This document shows positions 17,285 through 25,884 of a stretch of DNA of 36,850 bases, one piece after another (position 1 is the first letter of the stretch; each line of letters begins with the position of its first letter). Source of the stretch: Bacteroidota bacterium (GTDB lineage: Bacteria > Bacteroidota > Rhodothermia > Rhodothermales > Bin80); assembly GCA_026709065.1 (NCBI GenBank), contig JAPOTS010000054.1, positions 1 to 36,850 on the forward strand. The letters run 5' to 3'. The position numbers and the translations under genes are program-made. The notes under the pieces are model-generated. The model saw only the letters and a program-made list of their open reading frames with translations. It did no database searches and was not told the DNA's origin.

Positions 17285-18477
17285 TGCGTTTCAAATACTC
17301 TGTTAAGACACTTTTTATCATACTCATGGGCTTTCTGAGTGTGGTTGTTGTTAATGGCCAGATCACAAAACTCCCCTATGCAGATACGACACAAGGAAAC
17401 TATTTTGGAACGTCTGTTGCGTTAGATGGGAATTGGGCTATTGTTGGTGCAAGTGGTCAAAATTCATGTGATACCGGCAGTGGGGCAGCCTATATCTACG
17501 AGCTCTCTGATTCAACAGGGTATTGGCGCGAATCCGCTCAACTCACTCCTGATGACTGCCAACCGGGGCTCGCATTTGGACGTAAAGTGGCCCTTGAAGG
17601 ACGCATAGCTTTGGTTTCTGGTAGCAGAGAATTCTTTGGTAATGAGAGGCCCAATGCTGTGTATGTTTACGAACGAAATGATGATGAACAGTGGCTTCTC
17701 ACTGCCCGCTTAAAGAGTCCAAGTACCGATCAAAGGGAGGGCGCTTTCGGTGAAGATATAGAGATTGCCCATGATAAGATCTTGATTACCACTAGTGGAG
17801 ACCCCACGCCAGAAAATGAGCGTGATGGGACCGTCTATCTTTTTCAGAAAGATCAACACACATGGACTCTTTATGATCGTTTGGAGGCATCTGGAACAAC
17901 CGCGCGGGGAATCTTTGGGGGGAATGCAACCCTATTTGATAACACTCTCGCGGTGGCTAGCAGTAGTTATTTTAGCCGACGCTCTGGATCTGTATTTCTC
18001 TTTCAACTTTCAGAAGATGGAGCATGGTCTGAGATTGCACAACTTGGAGGGATACAGGGGTTTTTTATTTCACTTGACTTATATGACAAAGAACTGATTG
18101 TTGGCCAATCCGAAGCCGGTCCCCGTGAGTCTGGGCAAGCTACACTGTTCGCGCAAGACTCAACAGGAGCTTGGCAGAAAACGGCCACATTACTTCCCCC
18201 GACTCCGTATCGAAAAGGGGCTTTCGGCACCGAGGTAGCACTGTACAAAGATCGTGCTCTGGTTGTTGGGTATGATGAGCAGTTAAGGCTCAATTACAAT
18301 GTAGATCGTGTTGTATATATCTATCGCCGTCAAAACGGTCAATGGCAATACAGAGGCATCCTTGATATAGGAAATGCCTCATTTGGAAGTGCAATTGATC
18401 TCAACGGTAATACTGCACTCATTGGAGCTGCGAGCGGTTCAGAGCCCGGTAATGCGTACGTAATTATCATTCCATGA
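17284..18477 (+). CDS. Secreted FG-GAP repeat beta-propeller protein
   Basis: About 397 residues. A signal peptide (MRFKYSVKTLFIILMGFLSV, cleavage near VNGQ) is followed by repeated FG-GAP-like units: YFGTSVALDGNWAIVGASG, AFGRKVALEGRIALVSGS, AFGEDIEIAHDKILITTSG, IFGGNATLFDNTLAVASSS, AFGTEVALYKDRALVVG and SFGSAIDLNGNTALIGAAS. Each is followed by a strand of the type VYLFQK, so an integrin-like beta-propeller is likely, located in the periplasm or outside. Function is unknown. I chose the ATG at 17284, which overlaps the ABC-F stop (TGATG) and starts exactly at the signal peptide; the frame is open from 17254 but that would begin inside the ABC-F gene. Its stop overlaps the start of the transporter downstream. 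Confidence 0.82.
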   Translation: MRFKYSVKTLFIILMGFLSVVVVNGQITKLPYADTTQGNYFGTSVALDGNWAIVGASGQNSCDTGSGAAYIYELSDSTGYWRESAQLTPDDCQPGLAFGRKVALEGRIALVSGSREFFGNERPNAVYVYERNDDEQWLLTARLKSPSTDQREGAFGEDIEIAHDKILITTSGDPTPENERDGTVYLFQKDQHTWTLYDRLEASGTTARGIFGGNATLFDNTLAVASSSYFSRRSGSVFLFQLSEDGAWSEIAQLGGIQGFFISLDLYDKELIVGQSEAGPRESGQATLFAQDSTGAWQKTATLLPPTPYRKGAFGTEVALYKDRALVVGYDEQLRLNYNVDRVVYIYRRQNGQWQYRGILDIGNASFGSAIDLNGNTALIGAASGSEPGNAYVIIIP

Positions 18478-19076
18478 TCAATTTGCATGTAATGATTGAG
18501 GGGATCGCTGTCATCACTGGGATTCTGTGCGTTTGGTTTAATGTGCGTCAAAATATTTTGACTTGGCCTACCGCAATTGTTAGCAGTGCTATTTTCGCCG
18601 TGGTGTTCTTTGATGCACGTCTCTATACCACTATGTTGCTTCAAGGGTTATTCATTGTTATCTCTATTTATGGATGGAGGGCTTGGTTAACTGGAGGGCC
18701 CGAAGGTGGAACCTTGCTTGTCACTCGGATAAAACTTAAAACTTCATTACTTCTGTCTGCACTATTGGTGTTAGGAACCATTGGATTTATATATATCCTC
18801 ACTTCCTTTGCAGAATCAAATCACCCGATTTTAGAGAGTATGACGACCTCGCTGAGTGTGATTGCGAGTTGGATGGCAGCTAGAAAATTATTAGAAAGCT
18901 GGTTGGTATGGATCACCACTGATCTAATTTATCTCGGACTCTATTTTGTCACTGAACTCTATCTCACATTACTGCTCTATGCTTTATACTTAGGACTGGC
19001 GACCAGCGGATATCTTCAATGGCGAAAGTCCTATCTTCAGTCTCTGAGCGAGAGGAATGAATTGTCTGTTCTTTAG
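18474..19076 (+). CDS. pnuC: PnuC-family vitamin transporter (nicotinamide riboside type)
   Basis: A 200-residue membrane protein with about seven helices and the PnuC pattern: an N-terminal IEGIAVITGILCVWFNVRQN, then LTWPTAIVSSAIFAVVFFDA, LYTTMLLQGLFIVISIYGWR with the conserved YGWRAW, and near the end LVWITTDLIYLGLYF with the Trp and Asp of the substrate site, LYLTLLLYALYLGLA and YLQWRK. PnuC carriers let nicotinamide riboside diffuse in, with phosphorylation trapping it. Related carriers take thiamine (PnuT), so the substrate is inferred; sharing a gene series with nadC favours an NAD precursor. The ATG overlaps the preceding stop (ATGA). It is the last gene of the series. Confidence 0.85.
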   Translation: MINLHVMIEGIAVITGILCVWFNVRQNILTWPTAIVSSAIFAVVFFDARLYTTMLLQGLFIVISIYGWRAWLTGGPEGGTLLVTRIKLKTSLLLSALLVLGTIGFIYILTSFAESNHPILESMTTSLSVIASWMAARKLLESWLVWITTDLIYLGLYFVTELYLTLLLYALYLGLATSGYLQWRKSYLQSLSERNELSVL

Positions 19077-19422
19077 ATTCTTTGTATAGTCTATCTCATG
19101 ATCCTAGATTTCTAATTTCATCATCTACTACATTAGGGGGTTTAAAGAAAATAAATCTCAACCTGCGAAAAAACCCTCAAAATGGATTGATTTGGGGCTA
19201 GAATCGCTGATTTTCCAAAAAAATCTACTAACCTTGCAACTGCGATTAGTCTCATAAAATCAACATGAATGCTTGACCCTCAATCGTTTGGTTAAACAAG
19301 CACCCTAATCTTTCTTATTTTGCCGTTCTAACAACTCTTCAAGAACTTCTTAGTGTTCAACCTGAAATAACTCACACTCATACCTTACTTTTCTCCTAAT
19401 CAGTCACAGAAATTCTCATTTG
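19077..19422. other. Gap after the accA-pnuC series
   Basis: About 345 bases without a gene. GGGGGTTT (19136-19143) can pair with AAACCCTC (19171-19178), one G-U pair, across a 27-base loop; no T run follows, so it is only a doubtful terminator for the series. The promoter of the dehydrogenase gene should be here, but no clear box is seen. Confidence 0.4.
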
Positions 19423-20880
19423 ATGATGACTCATACACAACATTACATTGGGGGGACTTGGCAGTCCTCTAAATCCGATACTATACTCCCTGTTACCAAC
19501 CCTGCCACAGGTGGTACGATTAGTTGCATTCCAATGGCATCACGCACAGAAGTTGGCCGCGCGGTATCTGTAGCACACGAGGCATTTCTTCAATGGCGGC
19601 GCATCCCAGTCTCTGAACGAATTCAATATCTATTTGCCTTTCGCGAAAAACTGAACACTCATTTTGAGGAGATTGCACGGTCATTGACAGAAGAATGTGG
19701 GAAAACTCTGTCAGAGAGCAGAGGGGAATTGCGCCGCGGGATTGAGAATGTTGAAGTTGCATGTGGCGCTCCAAGCTTAATGCAGGGCTACAATAACGAG
19801 GACATTTCACGCGGCATTGATGAGCATATCATCCGCCAGCCACTTGGCGTTGTGGTTGCCATAACTCCATTTAATTTTCCTGGCATGATTCCTCTCTGGT
19901 TCTTACCCTATGCCATCGCTACCGGAAACTGCTTCATCCTAAAACCAAGTGAAAAAACACCACAGACTGCGGCTTGGCTCATACGTTTACTTGATGAAGT
20001 AGGACTTCCTCTGGGAGTCGTACAGATGCTTCATGGGGATAAAGAAGTCGTTGACGCACTGATTGAACACCCGGGAACTCGGGCAATCAGCTTCGTAGGA
20101 TCAACCCCAATTGCCAGATATATTTATGCCAAAGCAGCCGAACATGGAAAGCGTGTCCAATGCCAGGGTGGCGCAAATAATGTGGTGGTTATCCTAGAAG
20201 ATGCCGAAATTGACTCCGCAACAGAAATCATCGCAGAATCTGCATTTGGTTGTGCTGGGCAGCGTTGTCTAGCCAACAGACTAGCCGTCACGGTTGGGAA
20301 AAGCCGAGAGACCTTTACAGATGCGATCGTTGCGGTAACGCGCTCTCGCAAGGTCGGATATGGATTGCATGAAACTACAGAGATGGGGCCAATGATTACC
20401 CCAGAGAGTCGGGGCGATATTGAGCAATTTATCAAAACGAGTGAGAAAGAAGGAGCTAGAATTATAGTTGATGGTCGAGGAAAAACTGTCGATGGATTTC
20501 AAGATGGAAACTGGCTCTTTCCAACTTTAATTGACAATATAAATCCATCTGGTAAGCTTGCAAAAACGGAAGCCTTTGGACCTTTATTGGGATTACTACA
20601 CGCAGATGATCTGGATCAAGCCATCAAATTTGTTAATTCCCAGAGTTATGGTAATATGGCCTGCTTATTTACGACCAGTGGCGCAGCAGCTCGAAAGTTC
20701 CGATATGAAGCTGAAGCTGGAAATATTGGGATCAATGTTGGCGTTGCAGCCCCAATGGCATTTTATCCGTTTGGAGGATCCAAAGACAGCTTCTTTGGAA
20801 CACTTCATGCGGAGGGAAAACATGGATTTGAATTCTATACGCAAACCAAGCACATAGTTGAGCGCTGGCCAAACAGTTGA
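19423..20880 (+). CDS. mmsA: CoA-acylating methylmalonate-semialdehyde dehydrogenase-like aldehyde dehydrogenase
   Basis: About 485 residues of the aldehyde dehydrogenase fold. Characterised MmsA enzymes oxidise methylmalonate or malonate semialdehyde with NAD and CoA to propionyl- or acetyl-CoA, in valine, thymine or inositol breakdown. Evidence: GTWQSSKSDTILPVTNPATG, PLGVVVAITPFNFPGMIPLW, FILKPSEKTPQTA, FVGSTPIARYIY, and the catalytic Cys at about residue 282 in FGCAGQRCLA. The segment CQGGANN lacks the general-base Glu of ordinary aldehyde dehydrogenases, as in the MmsA group (LGGAKN there). It ends FGTLHAEGKHGFEFYTQTKH, a typical MmsA tail. Start: ATG at 19423, with a second ATG at 19426; a TTG at 19420 is also in frame. 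It stands alone between gaps. Confidence 0.88.
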   Translation: MMTHTQHYIGGTWQSSKSDTILPVTNPATGGTISCIPMASRTEVGRAVSVAHEAFLQWRRIPVSERIQYLFAFREKLNTHFEEIARSLTEECGKTLSESRGELRRGIENVEVACGAPSLMQGYNNEDISRGIDEHIIRQPLGVVVAITPFNFPGMIPLWFLPYAIATGNCFILKPSEKTPQTAAWLIRLLDEVGLPLGVVQMLHGDKEVVDALIEHPGTRAISFVGSTPIARYIYAKAAEHGKRVQCQGGANNVVVILEDAEIDSATEIIAESAFGCAGQRCLANRLAVTVGKSRETFTDAIVAVTRSRKVGYGLHETTEMGPMITPESRGDIEQFIKTSEKEGARIIVDGRGKTVDGFQDGNWLFPTLIDNINPSGKLAKTEAFGPLLGLLHADDLDQAIKFVNSQSYGNMACLFTTSGAAARKFRYEAEAGNIGINVGVAAPMAFYPFGGSKDSFFGTLHAEGKHGFEFYTQTKHIVERWPNS

Positions 20881-21316
20881 TGTATTTGTAACTGTATCAT
20901 ACCAATAAGGGCATACTGAAGCTCATACCGATTTAACTTGGCATTATATAGTAGGAGAATTCCTGTGTGAATCAATTGGGTGCAATCTGCTGAAATACAA
21001 ACTATCATGCTAGTGTAGAATGGAAGGGTCCATTTCTATGGGAGCGTTATGAGTTAGTTTCGGATTATACTTTTGATATAGAGTTTTCAACTATATGCTG
21101 AAATATCCTAATTCAAGTCAATCAAATAGAATACCATGCTCTGCACAACCATTTATGAACTAAAATGCTATCAGCATGTCTTAAACTCGCTTGACTTTTT
21201 TCAGTGGAATCCTACTAGATTTTCCTCTTGATCCCTGCTACAACTTATATCATGTACTTATTGAAATACTTGATTCATTTCAATTTCAATTTCCAATCAC
21301 ATACCATCATTGTTTA
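20881..21316. other. Gap after the dehydrogenase gene
   Basis: About 435 AT-rich bases with no supported gene, RNA or terminator. The last part is open in the frame of the decayed gene that follows, but it has no family character. Confidence 0.45.
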
Positions 21317-21615
21317 ATGTCGGATAAGATTCATCCTAATAAACCTAGTTTGACTCCCGAAGATCATGCTCGTCTTATTGGACTGTTGGAGACACATTTA
21401 GAGAAATTAAAGTGCCGAGCATCTCATCCTAGCAATTACCCCAAGAAAAAACTCGAAATCTTGCTGACGAATTCTTTGATTTGCATTATGGATCCGATGG
21501 TGTAAAACTTTCCGATCAAAAAAATCCTTGGATTCACTTGTATGAAGCTCGGGATCGAGTCGGTTCAGCTATGAGGAAAGCTACGGGTAGATCTGATCTG
21601 AACTTACATAAATAG
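21317..21615 (+). pseudogene. Frameshifted gene of unknown function
   Basis: From ATG 21317 the frame reads MSDKIHPNKPSLTPEDHARL and IGLLETHLEKLKCRASHPSN, then loses character after the A6 run at 21446-21451 (stop 21503-21505). One frame over, from the same A run, the reading continues sensibly as TRNLADEFFDLHYGSDGVKL, NPWIHLYEARDRVGSAMRKA to a stop at 21613-21615. Together that would be a soluble, charged protein of about 98 residues. The shift is -1 (or +2) at AAG AAA AAA C. I do not recognise the family. It is probably dead, since the next gene is frameshifted too, but slippage on the A run is a possible alternative. Confidence 0.6.
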
Positions 21616-21652
21616 CCACTAGGAATTACCTGAAGGCAGTTCAGAACAGAAA

Positions 21653-22047
21653 GTGCAGTCCAGTGGTAAACAAGAAATTCAGAGTTGGATTTCTCCAGAT
21701 GCACCGCCAGAGGCTCGTAAAATACTTCTGCAAGTATACTCCTCCGAAAAATTACATCCTCCGACAGTGCTCCACTTCCACCTGCGGATGATTTTGAAAA
21801 ATATGATCAGGTACATTCGGGGGCTTCACTCCGAATTATAGCAATGGCCGAAAGGTCTCTTGAATTAGGAGCTGAAGAATACAAAATCTCCCGTAGATGG
21901 ATAAATGCGTCAACAATCACTTCGGTAAGCACACTAACTTTATCTGGGCTTGGTATGTGGTTGGGATTAGATCGATTTGTCATAGTTCCATTAGGACTTG
22001 GTGGAATTGCTGGTCTTTTTCTTCGTGATCTATTGAAATTTTTCTAA
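21653..22047 (+). pseudogene. Frameshifted DUF2335-family membrane protein
   Basis: The start is probably GTG 21653 (QEIQSWISPDAPPEARKILL). The frame must shift between about 21745 and 21780, because the family motif SAPLPPADDFEKYDQVHSGA, then LRIIAMAERSLELGAEEY and two C-terminal membrane segments (ITSVSTLTLSGLGMWLGL and FVIVPLGLGGIAGLFL) are in another frame, ending at 22047. That second frame has no ATG, GTG or TTG between its preceding stop (21718) and the internal ATG at 21844, so it cannot be an intact shorter gene with the whole motif. The xSGPLPPPxxxxxYxxVxPGxAxRIxxMAE pattern followed by two helices is that of DUF2335 proteins, often found in accessory or phage-related regions. Confidence 0.65.
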
Positions 22048-22744
22048 AACCGTAATGATTAGTGGCTCTTTTCTTATTGGACTATGGATTTGAACTACGA
22101 TAACTTTTTCTTTCTATTTTCTCATACATGCCCAACTCATGCTACTGAACTAATTAATGCCATCCAGAAAAGGTCATTTTTTAAGATTTGAAACACTAGT
22201 CATACTAATTGTAGTGGTTTTTTATAAGAATTATAGATTGGCTAAAATACGCGAATTTTCATTCAGCACTTTCAGCTGATGAACTACGTTTTCATTCTTA
22301 AAAACTGCTTCACTCCATAAAGAAATGCCACATTGAAATCTCAGAGCCATGTTAAAGTCCTCTATCAGAATCGTTTCAGTCTTTAATTGGGAATCAATTG
22401 TTGTTTTCATTGATTAAAGAGTTGAGACGATTTTTGGGATCACATTGAAAATGTTAGGGTAAACATTCAAATCGGCCATTATAAGCAGAAGAACAGTGTT
22501 TAGATTAGGTATTTGAACAATTATTCAAAGTCCAACCCAGTGTTCAAGTTAAATAATTTGCAAGAAATACTATTATGAATAGGAGATTCTAAGCAATTTC
22601 CTCTTTGAAACGCACAATCTAAATGCCCAAATTGAAAAATGAGCCCTTAGGTTCAATGGGGTAGTGGCTAAGTTTCTCGCCGTATGAGACGCTCCTAACA
22701 TCTATTGTCATAGCCTATATTTGATCCTTTTATTGTGATTGTCT
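22048..22744. other. Gap before the first CRTAC1 gene
   Basis: Nearly 700 AT-rich bases. The only coding-like stretch is a 59-codon frame on the minus strand (22231-22410), listed separately. No RNA gene, clear repeat or terminator was found. Confidence 0.4.
22231..22410 (-). CDS. Possible small protein or gene fragment, unknown
   Basis: A 59-codon frame from ATG to TAA on the minus strand, reading MKTTIDSQLKTETILIEDFN and then MALRFQCGISLWSEAVFKNE, ending NSRILANL. The amino acid make-up is protein-like (mixed charged and hydrophobic residues, helical), but the frame is short enough to occur by chance in 700 AT-rich bases. No ribosome binding site and no family recognised. It may be the remains of a longer gene. 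Confidence 0.2.
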   Translation of the reverse strand: MKTTIDSQLKTETILIEDFNMALRFQCGISLWSEAVFKNENVVHQLKVLNENSRILANL

Positions 22745-24535
22745 ATGGTTAAGATTCACTTCTCAATACTTCTGTTGATAAGCTATGGACTGTGCGGTTG
22801 TGCTCGGGATGACTCCCTCTTTGAACGCATGGACTCCTATCAAACTGGTATCACATTCACCAATACCCTTACGCCCGCAGAAACTCTCAACACATATGTC
22901 TTTAGGAATTTCTACAACGGAGGGGGAGTTGCCATTGGTGATGTCAGTGGCGACGGTTTAGCCGATATTTTTTTGACGGGTAATCAAGTATCCAATCGAC
23001 TTTATCTAAATCTCGGCGACTTCAATTTTCAAGATGTTACCGAACGTTCAGGGCTCATTTCTGATGGCGTATGGACTACCGGCGTGAGTATGGTTGATAT
23101 CAATAGTGATGGATGGTTAGATTTGTATCTCAGTAAATCAGGTCCACCTGGCGGATTGAAACGTCATAACGAATTATTTGTCAACCAGCACGACGGGACG
23201 TTTGAAGAGATGGCCCATGAATATGGTCTTGCATTTGAAGCGCTCGGCATTCACGCGTCATTCTTTGATTACGATGGAGATCATGACCTTGACGCGTACA
23301 TCTTGAGTAATCCTATCCGATCTCTTGACGATTTACAACCCGCTCCAAAACTTAGACAAATCCCTGATCCCGATGGAGGCAACCGCCTGATGCGTAATGA
23401 TAGGGGGCAGTTTATTGACGTGACAGTTGACTCAGGTATCTACAGTAGTAAAATTGGATTTGGTCTTGGGATCTCCGCTGGCGACCTCAATAGAGATGGC
23501 TGGACAGATCTGTATGTTTCCAATGATTTCTTTGAGCGCGATTACCTCTATTTAAATGATAACGGGCGGTTCACTGATATAGGGCCGGATGCAATCGCAA
23601 CCATGAGCCTCAGTTCTATGGGAGGCGATATTGCTGATTATAATGGAGACGGCTGGGTAGATATATTTGTGTCCGACATGCTACCAACACTTCCATCACG
23701 GTACCAGTCCCGCATTGCATTTCCATCTTGGACAGAATACAATGAAAGCTTCAATGACGGATATCACCACCAAGTGCTTCGCAATACGTTGCAATTAAAT
23801 CAAGGTCATTTACCTGATGGGCACTTAAAATTTAGTGAAGTGTCTCGGTTAGCAGGATTAGAAAGTACAGACTGGAGTTGGGGAGGATTAATTGCAGATT
23901 TTAATTTAGACGGTCATCGCGATCTCTTTGTGCCAAATGGGATTTATAAGGATCTCTTAGATCAAGATTTTATCGCCCGTGCTTCCAACCGCGACACTCT
24001 CCGAGCACTCTTTCTTGCACATGAACAACCAATTATCAAGCTTCTTGAACAATTGTCCTCTCACCCACTCCCAAATCAAATGTTTGCTGGCATCCAAGGC
24101 TCTGATTTTCAGAATGTGAGTATAAACTGGGGGCTTGCTACTCCAAGTTTTTCTAATGGAGCGGCTTATGGCGATCTTGATAATGATGGAGATTTAGATC
24201 TCGTGGTAAATAATGTGAACATGCCTGTATTTATATACCGTAATCGTGCAACAGAATTATATCCAGAACGACAGTGGCTCACTGTCAACCTCAAAGGAAA
24301 TCCTCCCAATCCCTTCGGAATTGGTGCTCAAATTACTGTATGGGCTGACGGGAGGCATTGGTTTTCAGAACAATACCTACAGCGTGGATTTCAATCTAGT
24401 ATAGATCCGGTCATACATTTTGGCTTGATTAATCAATCGGTGGATTCTCTGGTTGTTCAGTGGCCTCATGGTCAAAAACAAATCATCACAAACATCAAAC
24501 CTGGAAGTCGCTTGGATGTCATTCAAACTCATTAA
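22745..24535 (+). CDS. CRTAC1/ASPIC-UnbV lipoprotein, half-length form
   Basis: About 596 residues. The signal peptide MVKIHFSILLLISYGLCGC ends in a lipobox-like LCGC, so an envelope lipoprotein anchored at Cys19 is likely. An FG-GAP/VCBS propeller follows with repeated calcium-type loops: DVSGDGLADIFLTG, DINSDGWLDLYLS, DYDGDHDLDAYILS, DLNRDGWTDLYVS, DYNGDGWVDIFVSD, DFNLDGHRDLFVPN and DLDNDGDLDLVVNN. The C-terminal ASPIC/UnbV domain runs from RQWLTVNLKGNPPNPFGIGA through RGFQSSIDPVIHFGL to SLVVQWPHGQ. The protein ends there, whereas its two relatives downstream carry a second ~490-residue half. I took ATG 22745; TTG 22739 is also in frame. Function unknown; such proteins are common in marine Bacteroidota and Planctomycetes. 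Confidence 0.88.
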   Translation: MVKIHFSILLLISYGLCGCARDDSLFERMDSYQTGITFTNTLTPAETLNTYVFRNFYNGGGVAIGDVSGDGLADIFLTGNQVSNRLYLNLGDFNFQDVTERSGLISDGVWTTGVSMVDINSDGWLDLYLSKSGPPGGLKRHNELFVNQHDGTFEEMAHEYGLAFEALGIHASFFDYDGDHDLDAYILSNPIRSLDDLQPAPKLRQIPDPDGGNRLMRNDRGQFIDVTVDSGIYSSKIGFGLGISAGDLNRDGWTDLYVSNDFFERDYLYLNDNGRFTDIGPDAIATMSLSSMGGDIADYNGDGWVDIFVSDMLPTLPSRYQSRIAFPSWTEYNESFNDGYHHQVLRNTLQLNQGHLPDGHLKFSEVSRLAGLESTDWSWGGLIADFNLDGHRDLFVPNGIYKDLLDQDFIARASNRDTLRALFLAHEQPIIKLLEQLSSHPLPNQMFAGIQGSDFQNVSINWGLATPSFSNGAAYGDLDNDGDLDLVVNNVNMPVFIYRNRATELYPERQWLTVNLKGNPPNPFGIGAQITVWADGRHWFSEQYLQRGFQSSIDPVIHFGLINQSVDSLVVQWPHGQKQIITNIKPGSRLDVIQTH

Positions 24536-24540
24536 TCATT

Positions 24541-24980
24541 ATGCGCCTGTCCTGGAATGAAATTCGTGCTCGGGTTTCTAAGTTTTCAGATCAATGGAAA
24601 GATGCCGTGTATGAAATAGAAGACACTCAAAGTTTTTATAGTGCCTTTTCTGAAATATTTGGTATTCAACGTCGGAGTGTCGCACGATTCAAACAGGATG
24701 TCAAGAAATTAGACAATCGTTCGGGTTTCATTGACTTATACTATCCAGAGGTTTTGATCATTGAACAATGAGCATGGGGCGAAACTCGAATCAGGCCTTT
24801 TTCTTGGTGATCCCAGCAACCAGCTCTCAACTGAGAGATTATATTCCTGTGGATTGGTTGGCGCCACCTGTAATTCCGAGTAACAGCCTCAAAGTACTGA
24901 ACAATACTACCCTCAGTGATTTTGCGTTGTTGACCTCAAGAATGCATTATGAAAAAAATGCAAACACCTTTGATACATGA
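24541..24980 (+). pseudogene. Internal-deletion remnant of an MmeI-type DNA methyltransferase/restriction gene
   Basis: ATG 24541 opens the N-terminus typical of MmeI/YeeA-like class I methyltransferase-endonucleases: MRLSWNEIRARVSKFSDQWK, FSEIFGIQRRSVARF, GFIDLYYPEVLIIEQ. A TGA at 24769 interrupts it, but in the next frame SMGRNSNQA continues the same motif (family pattern KSxGRDLxxA). From about 24797 the text jumps to the C-terminal target-recognition part: FFLVIPATSSQLRDYIPVDW, SNSLKVLNNTTLSDFALLTS, RMH, then diverges to a stop at 24978-24980. The intervening 700 or more residues, with the nuclease and SAM motifs, are gone. Full-length members have roughly 900-1000 residues. It is inactive. 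It starts five bases after the first CRTAC1 gene. Confidence 0.82.
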
Positions 24981-25308
24981 GTCCCGGAGCATGTAACATC
25001 CCAGAAAGTAATTCTCCTGAAAAATATCAATCGCTCAATCGGCGTTTAATGTAAGCTAACCCATGATCAACAACGTTGACATTTCACAGATTGTTTTACT
25101 TTTTAGCCAGTATTGTAATGTTTAGGCTCGCTCAAACATTATTGATTTTCCTCACTGACCGTTGGGTATGACTATGAAAAAACTAAGGGTTGTGATTGAT
25201 CCCCTGCTACACTTTACTTTCACCTCATCGTTAGAAATCAACGGACATCTCCCATATTGACACTATTATAATCAATTAACCCCATTCTGTGTGGTATTTT
25301 CAGAATTA
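24981..25308. other. Gap between the methyltransferase remnant and the small lipoprotein
   Basis: About 330 bases. The first part may be further decayed methyltransferase C-terminus (a short IPESNSPEKYQSL frame). The rest is AT-rich and should hold the promoter of the lipoprotein/CRTAC1 genes, but no clear boxes are seen. Confidence 0.4.
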
Positions 25309-25884
25309 ATGCGTTGTATCTATATTCCGATATTTGTGATTATTTTCATCGCGGCGTGTAACGACGCATCTCCATACCAGAAGATGCTCACGCGCGAATC
25401 CTTACGGTCTGATACAGTCCGAACACTCTTTTTTAATTATGAATTAGGGATGCCACGTCAAGCATTTTATGACTCAAGTCGGGCCTTAAATCAGCGCGGA
25501 CTAGTCACCCACGGGCCTAGTAATATGTTTGTCCAATTTAAGGTTCCAGATGCCTTTCCATTTGAGGCCACCATGCTCTACTACCCTGACTTTGTGGATG
25601 ATCATGTTGCCCAAATGCGGATACGATTTTCCTATGATAGCTGGGCACCTTGGAACCAGCACCTTTGGTCAGATAGCCTCATTTTTGAAGTGCATGACCT
25701 AATGGAGCATTGGTTTGGACCTAAATTCATAGTGCAACACGAATTGATTCCTACAATTGGCATTCGCCCAAATTTTGTAAAAATTGATGCCAACCGACAA
25801 ATCACCATTGAGCGAGCCAGTGACCGTGAAGTTCTCGTTAAAATTTCTGACCTTAATCAGCTACCTCCTTTGAAAGATGACTAG
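25309..25884 (+). CDS. Small lipoprotein of unknown function
   Basis: About 191 residues. The start at ATG 25309 gives the signal peptide MRCIYIPIFVIIFIAAC with a clear lipobox (IAAC), making Cys17 the anchor; a GTG at 25291 in the same frame would add six residues. The mature part (MPRQAFYDSSRALNQRGLVT, MLYYPDFVDDHVAQMRIRFS, LIFEVHDLMEHWFGPKFI) resembles small envelope proteins in which an incoming variable is compared across a repeat, but I do not recognise a family. Its last eight bases overlap the start of the large CRTAC1 lipoprotein, so the two are probably co-translated and may act together in the envelope. Confidence 0.7.
   Translation: MRCIYIPIFVIIFIAACNDASPYQKMLTRESLRSDTVRTLFFNYELGMPRQAFYDSSRALNQRGLVTHGPSNMFVQFKVPDAFPFEATMLYYPDFVDDHVAQMRIRFSYDSWAPWNQHLWSDSLIFEVHDLMEHWFGPKFIVQHELIPTIGIRPNFVKIDANRQITIERASDREVLVKISDLNQLPPLKDD

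Noticed and set aside
21443..21453. Programmed -1 frameshift at the A6 run
   Set aside because: The heptamer is not in the proper phase for a classical A AAA AAG/AAC site, and the next gene is also frameshifted, so decay is more likely; kept only as an alternative.
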